A stretch of 64,000 bases of DNA from the NCBI GenBank assembly GCA_014529385.2, contig CM043966.1:91434587-91498586 (forward strand), read 5' to 3'. Source of the DNA: Adiantum capillus-veneris. Taxonomy: Eukaryota > Streptophyta > Polypodiopsida > Polypodiales > Pteridaceae. The notes beneath the pieces were generated by a model. It did not search any database, was not told where the DNA came from, and worked only from the letters and a program-made list of their open reading frames with translations. Position numbers and translations under genes: made by a program. Of this stretch, positions 41,887 through 52,730 are shown one piece after another. Within the stretch, counting starts at the first letter, position 1. Each line of letters starts with the position of its first letter.

Positions 41887-42138
41887 GCCCAAGCCCTCGA
41901 GACCCTTCTCGCACATGCTCTTTGTAGCCAAAACCCCCTTCATTTTGTTGATGTATTCACAATATACATTTCCTCCCCATTAAGATAAAGACCAAAATTA
42001 CTAATAATATTTAAACTTTTTTTAGTCACTTTACTTCATGTTAACCCAATTTGAGGTCGGATAACCTAAACTCTCAATTACTAAGCTTAAGCAAACCTTC
42101 GCCAAACACTGTTGGCAAGGAGTCCTCCTATTGCATAG

Positions 42139-42192
<54 letters not shown>

Positions 42193-42593
42193 TAACATCA
42201 CCAAAATAAACAATTTAGTGGAAAATAGTATCTAATGAGTTCTAGGAGGGGAGGGGGAGAGAGATTGAAAGAGAGAGAAGAAGAAGAAGGGGTTTTAAAA
42301 ATGCGTAGTGATAAGCAATGGTCTGCAATGGCACCAATGGGTGGCTTCGCCATGATAGATAATAATCGAGTGACAATATTAGTCAACAAGGCAGAGAGAG
42401 ATAGCGAAATTGATCCTGAGGAAGCTTGAAAAAGTTTGAAGAAGAAGAAGAAGAAGTACACAAGAGATCTAAAAAATATGACCGATGAGTTTTGATTTTT
42501 AACCGCACGTGCTTACATGTTCGCATACTTTCTTAAGGAGGGAGAGGAGGTTGGGAGTTTTATTATTGTAGTAACAATCACATTGACCATAAA

Positions 42594-42596
<3 letters not shown>
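41226..42596. repeat. spacer DNA with three long GA/CT tracts
   Basis: A (GA)n tract lies at about 41,538-41,577, (CT)n at 41,839-41,884 and (GA)n at 42,142-42,189. Around them is AT-rich spacer. GA/AAG-rich patches at 42,240-42,300 and 42,430-42,460 make short open frames without domains. Confidence 0.7.
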
Positions 42597-42650
<54 letters not shown>

Positions 42651-43130
42651 CCTTGAAGGTTAAGTTTACCTATGGGACCAAATACAACATGTAGCATGCA
42701 TAAAGGCTATGGATAAAATGGTGACAATCGACAAAATGAATCCATGAAGTTTTTGCGAGAGAAAGAAATGTAGTCCATGGATTGGCAGGCTAAAATGTAA
42801 GAAAATCAAGTTTGATGTGATCAAAGTTGAGCACTTAAGTAGGATATGATACTCATGCTCTTAAGTTTTTAATGGGTATAGTGTGTATACATAAAGAGCT
42901 CTCCTACACTACGTCAATGTCTGATCTCACATTTAAGGGAATAGGAGCTAAGCCAAATGTTTGATGTTATGTAGATTGTACGTAATGAAATAGGCTCAAC
43001 CATGTATATGGTTGAACATAGTCTGATCTCTCAAAGAGGAACATGCTTTTGTAATTTTGGAAGAGAGGGAGAGAGACATCAATGACATGCATGATTTTAG
43101 GTCACCGGCACAATTTTGCACGATGTCCTT
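42597..43130 (-). mobile_element. 5'-truncated LINE-A family copy
   Basis: A (TC)n tail on the minus strand (42,646-42,597) is followed by the shared signature (ACCTATGGGACCAAA at 42,671-42,685). Homology to the LINE-A C-terminus (21,880-22,330) then continues, with matching words around the zinc-knuckle region such as gatgtgatcaaa-ttgagcact, ggaaataggagctaagcc and aacatgc-tttgtagtt. It has many substitutions and stops. Truncation at about 43,130 is typical of incomplete reverse transcription. Confidence 0.75.
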
Positions 43131-43716
43131 GCAAAAATAAACAATTGAGCAGCCTTATTTTGATTTCATTTCTATCACAGTTTAAGTTGAATATGGTGTG
43201 AAAGTGTACATGAAAAAATAGTGTGCACCTTATTGTAGTAAGCTACCTATGCATTGTTATGATTAGGTGGCGATGTGCACTGTTACCATGCTTTTGCACA
43301 AAACATAGATAGAGATGCAAATGAGGCAATTAGAGAGAAAATAGATGGAATGGTCAATCAAATTCTTGATATTAAAAGAAAGCCAACTCATCTCTTTAAA
43401 ACTTGAAGCTCTTGTGGTATATTGGAAACTATGAGCCGTAATCTTTTCACAACTTTACTCTTCAACATGAAAAGTTTTATGATAACATAGTGAAGCAGTT
43501 TTGGGCCTTCCTCTTTAAAAACTTGATGACTTACCCAATTTGTACTTTTGAACTTGGTGGAAAATAAGAGAGTGGAGCAGATACATTGAATTGAATTGTG
43601 TTTCCATTGTTGAAACTAATTCTAAAACCCACTCCATCTTTTCACACCATGCTAACTTATCTAATCTGCATAATTAGGCTTGGTAGTATTGCTACACAAA
43701 GATAGAACAAAAGGAG

Positions 43717-43755
<39 letters not shown>

Positions 43756-43870
43756 CCGCCCCCCCGCCCAATAGAAGTAGAGCACTCCTAAGTTTGTTGA
43801 GCAAGGGCCAACACCTCATAAAAAATAATGTCTATGAGAAGCTCCCAAGCTTGGTATCAAAGACTAATTC
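43131..43870. other. unannotated DNA with a CT tract
   Basis: A CT tract with C-rich flank lies at about 43,718-43,767. No coding region was recognised. Confidence 0.5.
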
Positions 43871-44218
43871 GCGGAATTTTACCTATGTTCATGTTTGTTA
43901 GAATCTATCAAGAGATTGCGTCATGTATCACTTTTGGAAATGCGAGAGACTATACATGTAGAAAGAGAATATTGATAGTGTTCCACTTGGAAAAGATGAT
44001 AGCCCTATGAGAATAGAAGTGATATTTGTGCTATTTTACATATATTCATGTTTAGTAGAATCTATCAAGAGATTGCGTCATGCATTACTTTTAGAAATGC
44101 GACATACTATACATGTAGGAAGAGACTATTGATAGTGTTCCACTTGGAAGAGAAGATAGCCCTTTGAGAATAGAGGCGACGTTTCTTTACCACAACAACA
44201 CACGGGTCACATACTAGT
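43870..44218 (+). mobile_element. Helitron 3' end with a tandem duplication
   Basis: The plus strand ends ACACGGGTCACATACTAG at 44,218, followed by T. This is the characteristic 3' end of plant Helitrons. Upstream is a two-copy repeat of about 158 bp (starting about 43,877 and 44,035; words atgtttgttagaatctatca, agagattgcgtcatg and tgatagtgttccacttgga). No clear hairpin or 5' TCTATACTA start was found, so the left limit is unknown and the start given here is only where the repeats begin. Confidence 0.5.
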
Positions 44219-44809
44219 ATAAATCAGAGTTTCATAAGCATTTGCATAGGGGAGGAGTTCTCAATGCTCGACCTAGCATGGAGCTTAAGCCATGATCTAA
44301 ACTGCAGAGGTACCTACGGACTAGTACTACCTCTAAATGTGCGGTATGAATGTGTACTTAGGAAAATGATGAATTGGAGGGTGAATATATGTGTACACCA
44401 TGTTGTGGGAATATGAGAGAAAGCATGTATAGGTGGTACCACTTTTTCCACCTTTGGGTGGAACCACAAATAGCTAAAAGGAGAGAACTTTAGTTTTTTT
44501 TTTCGAATTTGTAAGAGGGAGAGAAATTCCCCCCATAAGGAGAGAAATTTGTAAAAGGGAGAGAAATTTCCCCCTATTTTCTATATGCATGAGGGTAATC
44601 ATTAGATGAAATTGGGGTCCTCCTCCCATTAATTGGCATGCCGCGTCCCCCATTAATCCACCTATTGGATTGTCGTGCTCCTTCTAACCCCAATACTTGG
44701 ACGTGTGTGTCATACCATCTTTGTTACCCCCTTGTTGCCTTCTCTCTCACCAAGCGCTTTCATGCTCACTCATCCCTCTACTATCTCGCATCGGTTTTTG
44801 CGCATAGAT

Positions 44810-45307
44810 ATGAGTGCTACCACCCCCAAGAGGGACACTCCCTCCATGATGAGCAAGAGACCCTCCAAGGATTCAAACTATGTTGTGCAGATCCCTTCAT
44901 TACCTCTAGACCAAGGTGAAGTCTCCCTGACAAAACTGGCTCCCCCGACCGCAAAGTCCAATGCTAGGAAAGGTGTTGTCTAGTATGTCTGCAACATGCA
45001 CATATGCTTATTACACGTCTCCTCCATTAGCTTTTGTTTACACATTGTTACCCTGTCAGTACATGCATGCCGTGATTTGAAAATTAATGTTTTCTTTTTC
45101 TCTTTCTTATTTCCAGCGTCATATGAGTACCCCAAGCTCTCCAGATTTTTCTACAAAGCTATTGAGCTGCATGTTGAGTACGGCCTGAGCCTGGAGGGCA
45201 AGATTCCCAAAGACCTCACTGGCCAAGATTTTCCACCTAAGGAGTGGCTTACCGTCTTAAAATTTCTCAAGAAGAAGAACTTAAAAGTATTCATGCATAT
45301 GGTGTAG
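44810..45307 (+). CDS. two-exon gene-like ORF, product unknown (117 residues)
   Basis: Exon 1 (44,810-44,972) starts MSATTPKRDTPSMMSKRPSK. A 144-base intron (44,973-45,116) has a GT donor and a TTTCTTATTTCCAG acceptor with a strong pyrimidine tract. Exon 2 (45,117-45,307) encodes SYEYPKLSRFFYKAIELHV, EYGLSLEGKIPKDLTGQDF, PPKEWLTVLKFLKKKNLKVF and then a stop. The joint keeps the frame. The protein is basic with no recognised domain. Downstream to about 46,000 more broken frames follow, including ISWAMVGGMVLENVKA, KAGEVAS and a heptad-like end (VKMEAEIGVLDKVLSRADTL). The layout vaguely recalls the extra 3' module of the Ty3 element (SYAEQGGEVSWAHWVY, then coiled coil), but this is a weak analogy. 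Confidence 0.5.
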
Positions 45308-46020
45308 GATCATCTCTATGATGTTTGTTGACTTTTGTATCAGAAAGTGTACCAGGTTACCCCTCTAATGGGGAACTAATGTCAAAGTTTTCTAGGGGAT
45401 TTGCCTATGACAATTGTGAAGTAGCTCAAGATAAACCCAAATATCACAAGATTTCATGGGCTATGGTGGGTGGTATGGTCTTGGAGAATGTAAAGGCCTA
45501 AAGGGGAGGCTTGGATTGCAAGGTGAATAAGTTCTTATTTGATTATAGTGTGCTTGCCTTACATGGACAAATGGAGTATGTTGTTGACTCCTATGGTGCG
45601 ATAATGTTCAATTACCCTGCAAAAGCAGGTGAGGTTGCATCCTAGCCCCTATACATAGATTGGGTGCATAAAATTGATGAGGATCTTGATGGATAGGTTC
45701 TTACTACTGAGGAGAAGGTCACTTATGCTAAATTGGTCTTAGCAAAGAAGAGGGATTTTTGGTTTCACAATGAAGGGAGCTACTCGGAATGTGCTCCATT
45801 TACAGCAAAGATGGAGAGAATCAGAGAAGACATGCAAAGATTATAAGCATCTCCCTTAGAAAATGAAGCTGCCATTGTGAAGATGGAAGCAGAGATAGGA
45901 GTGTTGGACAAGGTCTTGTCAAGGGCTGATACCTTGAATGATGCTGCAAAGATGGAGGAGGAGGTGTTCACCCTACATGTACTCTCAAACACCGAAGAGT
46001 ATTGTTATGTTGAGATTAGA
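45308..46020 (+). pseudogene. degenerate continuation of the 44.8-kb gene-like region
   Basis: Successive plus-strand frames separated by single stops or shifts read FAYDNCEVAQDKPKYHKISW, then FLFDYSVLALHGQMEYVVDS, YGAIMFNYPAKAGEV, LTTEEKVTYAKLVLAKKRDFW, KMERIREDMQRL and EAAIVKMEAEIGVLDKVLSR. The last 60 residues predict a coiled coil. It looks like the rest of one protein of about 350-400 residues that has lost its reading frame. Confidence 0.5.
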
Positions 46021-46560
46021 GTGGTTAGACCACTTGCAAGTGTATGGAGCTCATGCATGTTCTTAGACTACTTGCGAATTCCAAGACCACTTGCAAGTGC
46101 TCATAGCACTAATAGAAGCTAACACCATTCACATGCATGTTCTTGGCCACTTGAAAAGGCTCAGACCACCTACAAGTTCTAAGACCACTTACAAGCGCTT
46201 AGACCACTGGTAGGACTTGCAGTATGCTCCTAGACCACTTTTAAGTGCTCATACCACTTGCAAGGTTGTAGACTTGCAGGTGGTAAGCTGACCTGTAAGT
46301 GGTCATCCCACTCGCAAGTGCTAAGACCACTTTCAATGGCTCAAACTTGCATGTGCTAAGATCACTTGCAAGGTCTTGAAATTGGAGGTGCTAAGACCTC
46401 TTAAAAAAGTGCTCAGACCACTTGCAGGTGCCAAGAACACTTGCAAGGACTCAAAATTGTAGGTGGTAGGACCACTTGCAAGTGCTCAAACCACTTAGAG
46501 GTGCTAAGACCACTTGAAAGTTCTACCACCAATTACAAGTGTTTAGACCACTTGGGAGTA
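46020..46560. repeat. minisatellite of palindromic CACTTGCAAGTG units
   Basis: The phrase gaccacttgcaagtgct and variants (acttgcaggtgc, acttgaaagt, acttacaagcg) occur about twenty times over 540 bp with irregular spacing of 15-35 bp. The core cacttgcaagtg is its own reverse complement, so each unit can pair with any other. Related words (cacttggaagcact) recur at about 48,050-48,290. The array is degenerate and has no coding function. Confidence 0.8.
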
Positions 46561-47789
46561 AGAGAATTTGGAAGTGCTTGAAAGTACTCATGATTTTTTT
46601 CCATTATGTGCAGGCTTTGGTTGAGGAGATGGAACGTGTGATATGTGAATTGAGGAGACTGAAGAGTGCATGTGTGTGGATGGGAGAATGCACAGTGCAA
46701 AGGCGATGTAGTGTGTGCATGCAAGAAGGGGAGAGGGGGATAGTAGAGCATTGTGTGGGTGGAGTGTATACATGTACACACAATAAGGTGGATAGTGGGC
46801 GGGTGCCCATAGCCTGGGTAATTGGGCAAGGTATAAATGCCTTTACCCTAACAATCTCCCACTTAAAGGAAAATATGCCAATAAGTGTTCCTACTAGCTA
46901 AAATTATTAGTATGCACAAGAAAATAGGTTAAGGACTTTCTCAACCTATGCCTATTGGCTTGCTCAGTTGATCTACATGCAGTTGTATTGGCTCTAGTGA
47001 TAGGTGAGCATGCGTACCCATAGTAGAGCCTATATGTAAATCTTGCAGACTACTCTATATGGTATGCTAAACTCCACTATGCATCATGCTAGTGTCAGCT
47101 ACCATACAACCCTCAATCCTTATTGAAAATGCTCCCACTACAACTGCTAGGTCGGGTCTTGACACTAGTAGGTCATACATGAGATGCCCAAACGCTAACA
47201 AAATCTGTGAAAACCTGGCTATCCTAGCCTCCCTAGTGCTATCTACACGTACTGCATCATTAGGGCTACTCATCGTGTATGGATGTATCAACACCAACAC
47301 TGGGATGACTATGTCCCACATAGGCATAATTGTGTATCCTGACACAAACTCATGAGTCTCTAGAATGAGCATATCAAAGAACTCCATGTCTGTCATATCT
47401 GTATGTGTCCCCAAGGAGTAGACTTGCTCTACCTCTACCTACATAGATCCCGACAACACTTGATGTGTCTCACTAGAGCACCACCGCTCTACCTATGTCT
47501 CTATAGAGTCTATTGACACGTCTTGCACATCTAAATTCTCTGTCTCGTCAACATGGTGGAGCTCACTCATGAAGGAGACACATCTCATATCTCGCTCAAA
47601 GCATGCCAACAACAAAACTGAGACCATGCCTTTTCAAAACTCATACACATGCATAGGATATACCAAGACACTATGGGATCCTTTGGAAATCACTAATGAA
47701 CCAAAATGAGTTTGGAAAGACTGCTCTCTAAATAGTATTTGACACCCATAAGTTTCTAACTGTCTCACTAAGATCAAGCTCTATCTCAG
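46561..47789. other. unannotated interior of the 24-bp-TIR element
   Basis: At about 46,820-46,860 the words ggtataaatgcctttaccct and aacaatctcccactt appear; the latter resemble copia-like LTR/leader sequences of plants, but no LTR pair was found. At 47,060-47,410 a 115-residue minus frame and its complement have no domain. Nothing can be named. Confidence 0.4.
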
Positions 47790-48010
47790 TTAAGGAACAT
47801 AAAGCACATGTCGTAGCGTATATGATGCACCACTAGGCCATGACAAACAAACATCTCCTACACCTGAAATGTCAAATTTTGAACCATTGGACAAGTGTAG
47901 ACAACCAAATCTCCCACTAGAGAAGGTGCAAAACATATCACAATGTAATGTGATGTGGAAAATTGCATCCTCATCTAGCAACCACGTGAAGAAGTGTCAC
48001 CTCTCAAAGA
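47790..48010 (-). pseudogene. Ty1/copia gag-pre-integrase fragment
   Basis: The minus strand encodes HITLHCDMFCTFSSGRFGCL, HLSNGSKFDISGVGDVCL, then SGASYTLRHVLYVP. This matches the region of copia Pol between protease and the integrase zinc domain (F-SF-SGRLGCV-MADGSTHDIVGVGDV-L and TL-DVLYVP). The preceding LDEDAIFHI may be the degraded protease site, usually DSGA. No integrase or RT follows. It is a short remnant. Confidence 0.7.
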
Positions 48011-49173
48011 CATGTAATCATGAGGCACCTACAAGCACACAGAAACATTTAGATACACTTGGAATGACATGGAATTACTTGGAAGCACTATGGACCACTC
48101 AAAGGTCCTTGTACTTGTAATCACTTATAAAAGTTTTTCAAGCACTATAGAGCATGGTTAAGTGGTTAAAAGTTCTTAAAAGTAATCGCTTGGAAAGCTA
48201 TGTAAAGCACTAAAGCACTGTAATGAACCATCAGGCACTTAGAAACATTTGGAAGCATGATCAAGCACTTAGTAAACCATTATTTCACACTCTCAACATG
48301 TTCAAGGGGATTTACATGAGGCAAATCGAGTAGATGAACTAGATGTAGCACATGCGCACTCTTGCCTATCCTCTTTTGAACAAAATCTTTCTTGTTTGGG
48401 AGATGGAGGTTTGTGCCAACCAAAATTGAAAGATGGTTTCCTTAATTTGTTGGTGATGTTGCTTGTCTTGTGCATGACGGTCACAAGCATCCAAGGAAAT
48501 TGACCCTTCCTCTACTTCATGATACAACCAAACATTGACAGCACTAACGTTCCTCCCCCGATGGAGGTCTAAGGCTTTGGCAACATCTCCACTGCTCATT
48601 TCATTGTTATCACCACCACATGCATTATTGAGGCATGCCATGACAGTAGCCCACTTTGAAAATAATTGATTATTTGAATGGGGTGTCTTCAACTCGAATA
48701 ATTTATGACAAATGTTAGAGAAAATGACTCTCTCAACTATCCTTGATGTGTGCATCAACACTAATGACGTTGGATGACGGAGGAGTTGATGTAGAATTTT
48801 CATTTGAAGGCCCTTAGAGAGCCCATTTTCTTGTTTGCACCAACATCAAGATACCGCCCTGCAGATTTTTTTTTTTGCCTCTTGCTCATCAATGTTACCA
48901 TCCTCATACCTTCATGCCATCATAACGAGCGAAGGAGGGATGCAGAAGGAATGGAGGAGAGAGAGAATATTTAGTAGCATTAATTAGGCACGTCATTGCC
49001 TTGATGGTAATTTATCTTGTTTTCATTTATTTTTTGCAATTTTCAAGCCATCTCCCTTTCCCCCTACCAAGAAGGCTTTTACTTTTTGCTCTCATATTTC
49101 AAATTTAAGCATGAAGACCCCTCTCTCTCCTCCCAAAGGGGTGTCCAAAAGGAGTGTTCAAGAAACTCCTTTT
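48011..49173. other. right part of the 24-bp-TIR element
   Basis: CACTTGGAAGCAC-type words occur over 48,020-48,290. A 145-residue minus frame at 48,366-48,803 (FSKWATVMACLNNACGGDNN, VAKALDLHRGRNVSAVNVWL) has no domain I recognise. A T run of 11 lies at about 48,868-48,878. AG-rich DNA lies near 48,930-48,970. Confidence 0.45.
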
Positions 49174-49223
49174 TGGTACCACCTATACATGCTTTCTTCC
49201 ATCTATATATATTTATGTATGTA

Positions 49224-49224
49224 G

Positions 49225-49296
<72 letters not shown>
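49224..49296. repeat. (GATA)n(GA)n microsatellite
   Basis: About five GATA units then about 26 GA units. It sits just right of the right 24-bp terminal inverted repeat. A shorter GA tract occurs at the corresponding place of the right LTR copy (60,793-60,815), so it belongs to the old LTR and has expanded in this copy. Confidence 0.9.
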
Positions 49297-49301
<5 letters not shown>

Positions 49302-50892
49302 TGGAAGGTGAAATAGAGTTCATAGAGACACAAGAGAATGACAAAGGAGTCTCTTTAAATGTCCCATCTAAATGAAGTAGGCAACCATGAATTAATGCAA
49401 GTACAAAATCTAGGTATACTTTAACCTCAAAATATAAATGAATAGTAGAAGCACTGGACCCTATGTAGGGAATGACCGATCCACATATCCACTTCCACTC
49501 CTACTATGGACAAAATAATTTCACTTTGCAGGGAGCAAGCTGGGACACCTCCAACTTACCCATCTAGACATAAGTTGAGATTGCTTTGCTTCCTTGCATG
49601 AACCTAAGCTCTAAAAGGATTCCAAATACCATTAGGTGGTAGGAAATCAACACCGAACATGCTAGTTTAGTTTTCATGCCTCTTTGATGCCCAACATCGG
49701 GTATTTAGGCAAAGCCAAGGCAAGATCCCCGATGTGTTAGCCGTTGATCCATCAAAGCCCTAGTTCATCAACCCTTTCATCTAAGGCTGAGCGATATAGG
49801 TAATCCTAACCTTGTAGTGACACTACCATAAGAAACATAACACATGATTCCAATCAAAATAGTATCTTGCATATGCACAATCAATCCTTTCCAAGCAGTG
49901 AGAATGTGTAGGGTCTCTACCTTTACAAGTCTACCATAAAACATCAAAATGAATACATAATCCAATCCAAAATAGTAACTCATAATCTAATCCCATTGAA
50001 CATGGTTCAGAATTTTATTCTTCTCAGGGTGGTGAACATCCATCCTACAAAACCACTTTAGCATATACCATGGGTGAAAAAATTTCAGCAGCACATTCAT
50101 AACCAAAAGAATGATCCAAGAGCCACACCGACTTCCACAATCAAAATCACAACCATAATTCGTAAAGGATCTCAACCGTTTACCATAAACCATATTCCTT
50201 ACAGAGCCAACTCCCACACTTGGAGTTTGATCATACACATTGCAATCAAATTGATCAAACACACACATGGCCCTTACAAGGTGAAATTTTTATGTGTAAA
50301 AGAAGTCCAACCAACGACTAAACATGACTTAAAAATCCCATTTTTGATAATGTTTAGCCATGCATAAATGACACTATTGACTGTACCTCACCCTCTTAGC
50401 ACACAAAGTTAGTTTTTGACCTAGAAGGGTGGAAAGCAGTATACACATGCACATGAGACATACACACCCATCCATGAGGTTCCACTTATCATATTACGTA
50501 ATCACATTGACCCAATCATGAGAGAAAATAGCCCCACCACTTTGATCACGAATATACCATAGCATCACATATAGGCAAAAAACAACCTTTTCCCGTTTTT
50601 GGATGCATGTATGATATGCAAAAGGAAGGATTTGGTCTCAAACCAATACTTCAATATCAACCCCATAACATAGACAAATACCTTATCACATCACTTTTTC
50701 CATATGAGATTTATGCGAACAACTATGATACAAAAAGAAAAGCCACTTTATCTATATCTGCCCATACGGTTTGGTTTGACTAACCATATACCCCAATATA
50801 GGTTTATGGACATAAAACAATTAAGATAAACTCACAAAAAAAAACCATAAAACATATTATGAACCACTCATCAAACTCACGATTCCATATAA

Positions 50893-51450
50893 TACCCCCC
50901 CTTGGTAGCACCCCTACATGCATAGGTAACCCCATACAACGGATAATTAATAACTCGCACTCATGAAGTGATATTGGCAGCCTAAATACACTTATCAGTA
51001 AGTTCAATCAAGGTTTTAATTTGGATAAGTGGGTTCCTTCATCCAATGAACTTATATAATGGTTCTCCAACGTACTTGGGGTCCAAAATATTGATTTTTT
51101 AGTGGGTAGCAAGCTATATTTTGATCATAACTCTTTACTCGGGTGGAATTTTCATAATACCATATGTTACGCCCCCTTGGTAGCACCCCTACATGCATAG
51201 GTAACCCCATACAAGGGACAGTTAATAAATCGTACTCATGAAGTGATATCGGTAACCTAAATACATTTATCAGTTAGTTTAATCAAGGTTTAATTTGGCT
51301 AAGTGGGCTCCTTCATTCGATGAACTTATATAGTGGTTCTCCAAGGTGCCTAGGGTCCACGATATTGACTGTGCAATGGGTTGCAAGGTATATTTTGATC
51401 ATAACTCTTTAGTCGTGTGGAATTTTTGTGTGACACACAAAGAGAAAATG
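50893..51450. repeat. 275-bp tandem duplication inside the old LTR
   Basis: A segment starting ccccccttggtagcacccct at 50,895 recurs at 51,170 (period about 275) with moderate divergence: aagtgatat, cctaaatac, atcaaggtt, gatcataactcttta and tggaattttt occur in the same order. The right-hand copy of the LTR (62,461-62,720) has the segment once, so the duplication happened only in this copy. Confidence 0.85.
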
Positions 51451-51873
51451 TTCTAATTGCTATGTTTTATCTTTGATTTAAAAGGTTAGACATGATTAGG
51501 AATTAAAACAAAAACAATGTCCGTATTTTCTACGTGATTGAAATAAAAAGCACTTTTTATGTACCTACATGACCATAAACACACCGTGTGTATAATCAAC
51601 ATGCAAAAAATCATGAAACAAGCATGGATCATCCTTGCACATATCTGGCAAGCCCATAAATACCCATGTATACAAGAAAGAAAGCATCAAGAGGGTAGTT
51701 ACTTGTAAACAAAGTAGAGAGAGAAAGAAATTATGGTGATGGAGTTTAGAGCTATGATGTCAAGGGAACTACCTTCTAGGATTCACCACCCAACCTCCCA
51801 TATATATAGCCCTTGGCCTGAATCCCCTGTCCACACTGGTAGCCGGACTCTTGGCTTGGGTCCGTGACCCCCC

Positions 51874-52075
51874 TTAGAGAAGTGTTTCTTCCTCAAAAAC
51901 AAAAGTAGGAAACTTCTTTTTAAGAACACAAATGTTTTCCCAAGTGGTGCCTTCATCAGGTCGATTTTTCCACTTGATTAAAACTTGACAACGTACATGA
52001 TGACACGTACGTAAATCATGATAGGCAATGATGGGTGTTGGTGCATGGAACACATGTCCCAAGCCGTCCAATTTC
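51874..52075 (-). pseudogene. chromodomain fragment of integrase
   Basis: The minus strand encodes GHVFHAPTPIIAYHDLRTCH, HVRCQVLIKWKNRPDEGTTW and ENICVLKKKFPTFVFEEE. The core VLIKWKNRPDEGTTWE is the chromodomain that closes chromovirus integrases and recognises histone marks. It lies about 5-10 bases beyond the last Gag codons, so all of protease, RT, RNase H and integrase were lost by one deletion. A stop precedes the 3' LTR by some 50 bases. Confidence 0.8.
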
Positions 52076-52154
52076 TATTTGCCTCATTTGTGGGCAAGAA
52101 CTCTTTTCTAAACATAGCCTCAAAGGCTGTCCAACTCTGTGGTATGATATTCTT

Positions 52155-52730
52155 CTACTTGAGAGACATCCACCATTTATAGGCCTTGCCTTCCAAAATT
52201 AGACTTCTTTGTAGTGCTCTAACTGCATCTGGAGTACGCTGTAAGGCGTGAATTTCATCCCACTTGCTAAGAAAGATATTCACTGCATTCGTATTGCACT
52301 CTCGGTACTCTCCCTTAAAAGTTGGTGGCTTTGTATTTTTCAACAACTCGTCCACCTCCTTCGTGGTGGGAGAGTGCAGAGAATTCGGAGATGGACCTTG
52401 TCCATGACGAGGAGGGCCCTGCCTCTGCCCCTGATCAGCTACGTGCTCATGCATGTATGTGTCAACAGGACCCTTGGCCTGTTGTTGCATAAACTGTATC
52501 ACTAAAGTTGATAATTTACTGACATTTTCATAGTGATGCAAAATTCATTTCCATCGCCGATATGCATTCTTAAAGTGCTCTAAATTCTTGAATATCGAGC
52601 AATTTGCAAGCGTCATCTCCTCCTGTAGCTGCACGGGTACCCTCCATGAGAGTATCCGGCCGCGAGCCTTCATTGGGAGGATCGGGCGTATTGTGCTCAA
52701 AATCAAAAGTCATGTTGATGTCCAAATCGG
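52155..52730 (-). pseudogene. Gag fragment of the short-LTR element
   Basis: The minus frame 52,541-52,155 has a QGQRQGPPRHGQGPSPNSL linker, then NTKPPTFKGEYRECNTNAVN, FLSKWDEIHAL and LEGKAYKWWMSLK, the core motif of plant Ty3 Gag proteins. Upstream in another frame (about 52,712-52,545) is MTFDFEHNTPDPPNEGSRPD, an N-terminal part separated by one stop and one frameshift. No zinc knuckle remains. Downstream it runs through EFLPTNEANR into the deletion junction at about 52,080. Confidence 0.75.

Larger units (their letters stand above)
44418..49197. mobile_element. 4.8-kb element with perfect 24-bp terminal inverted repeats
   Basis: The 24 bases at 44,418-44,441 (agaaagcatg...ggtacca) are the exact reverse complement of 49,174-49,197. 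Outside the 24 bp similarity drops. A perfect 24-bp inverted match 4.7 kb apart is not expected by chance. The interior holds a two-exon gene-like fragment, a minisatellite, a copia remnant and no recognisable transposase, so it would be non-autonomous, perhaps a gene-capturing MULE-like element. No target duplication was clear. Confidence 0.6.

Noticed and set aside
46020-46560. Possible CRISPR array
   Set aside because: Units are degenerate, spacing is irregular, and there are no unique spacers of constant length. The genome is plainly eukaryotic.
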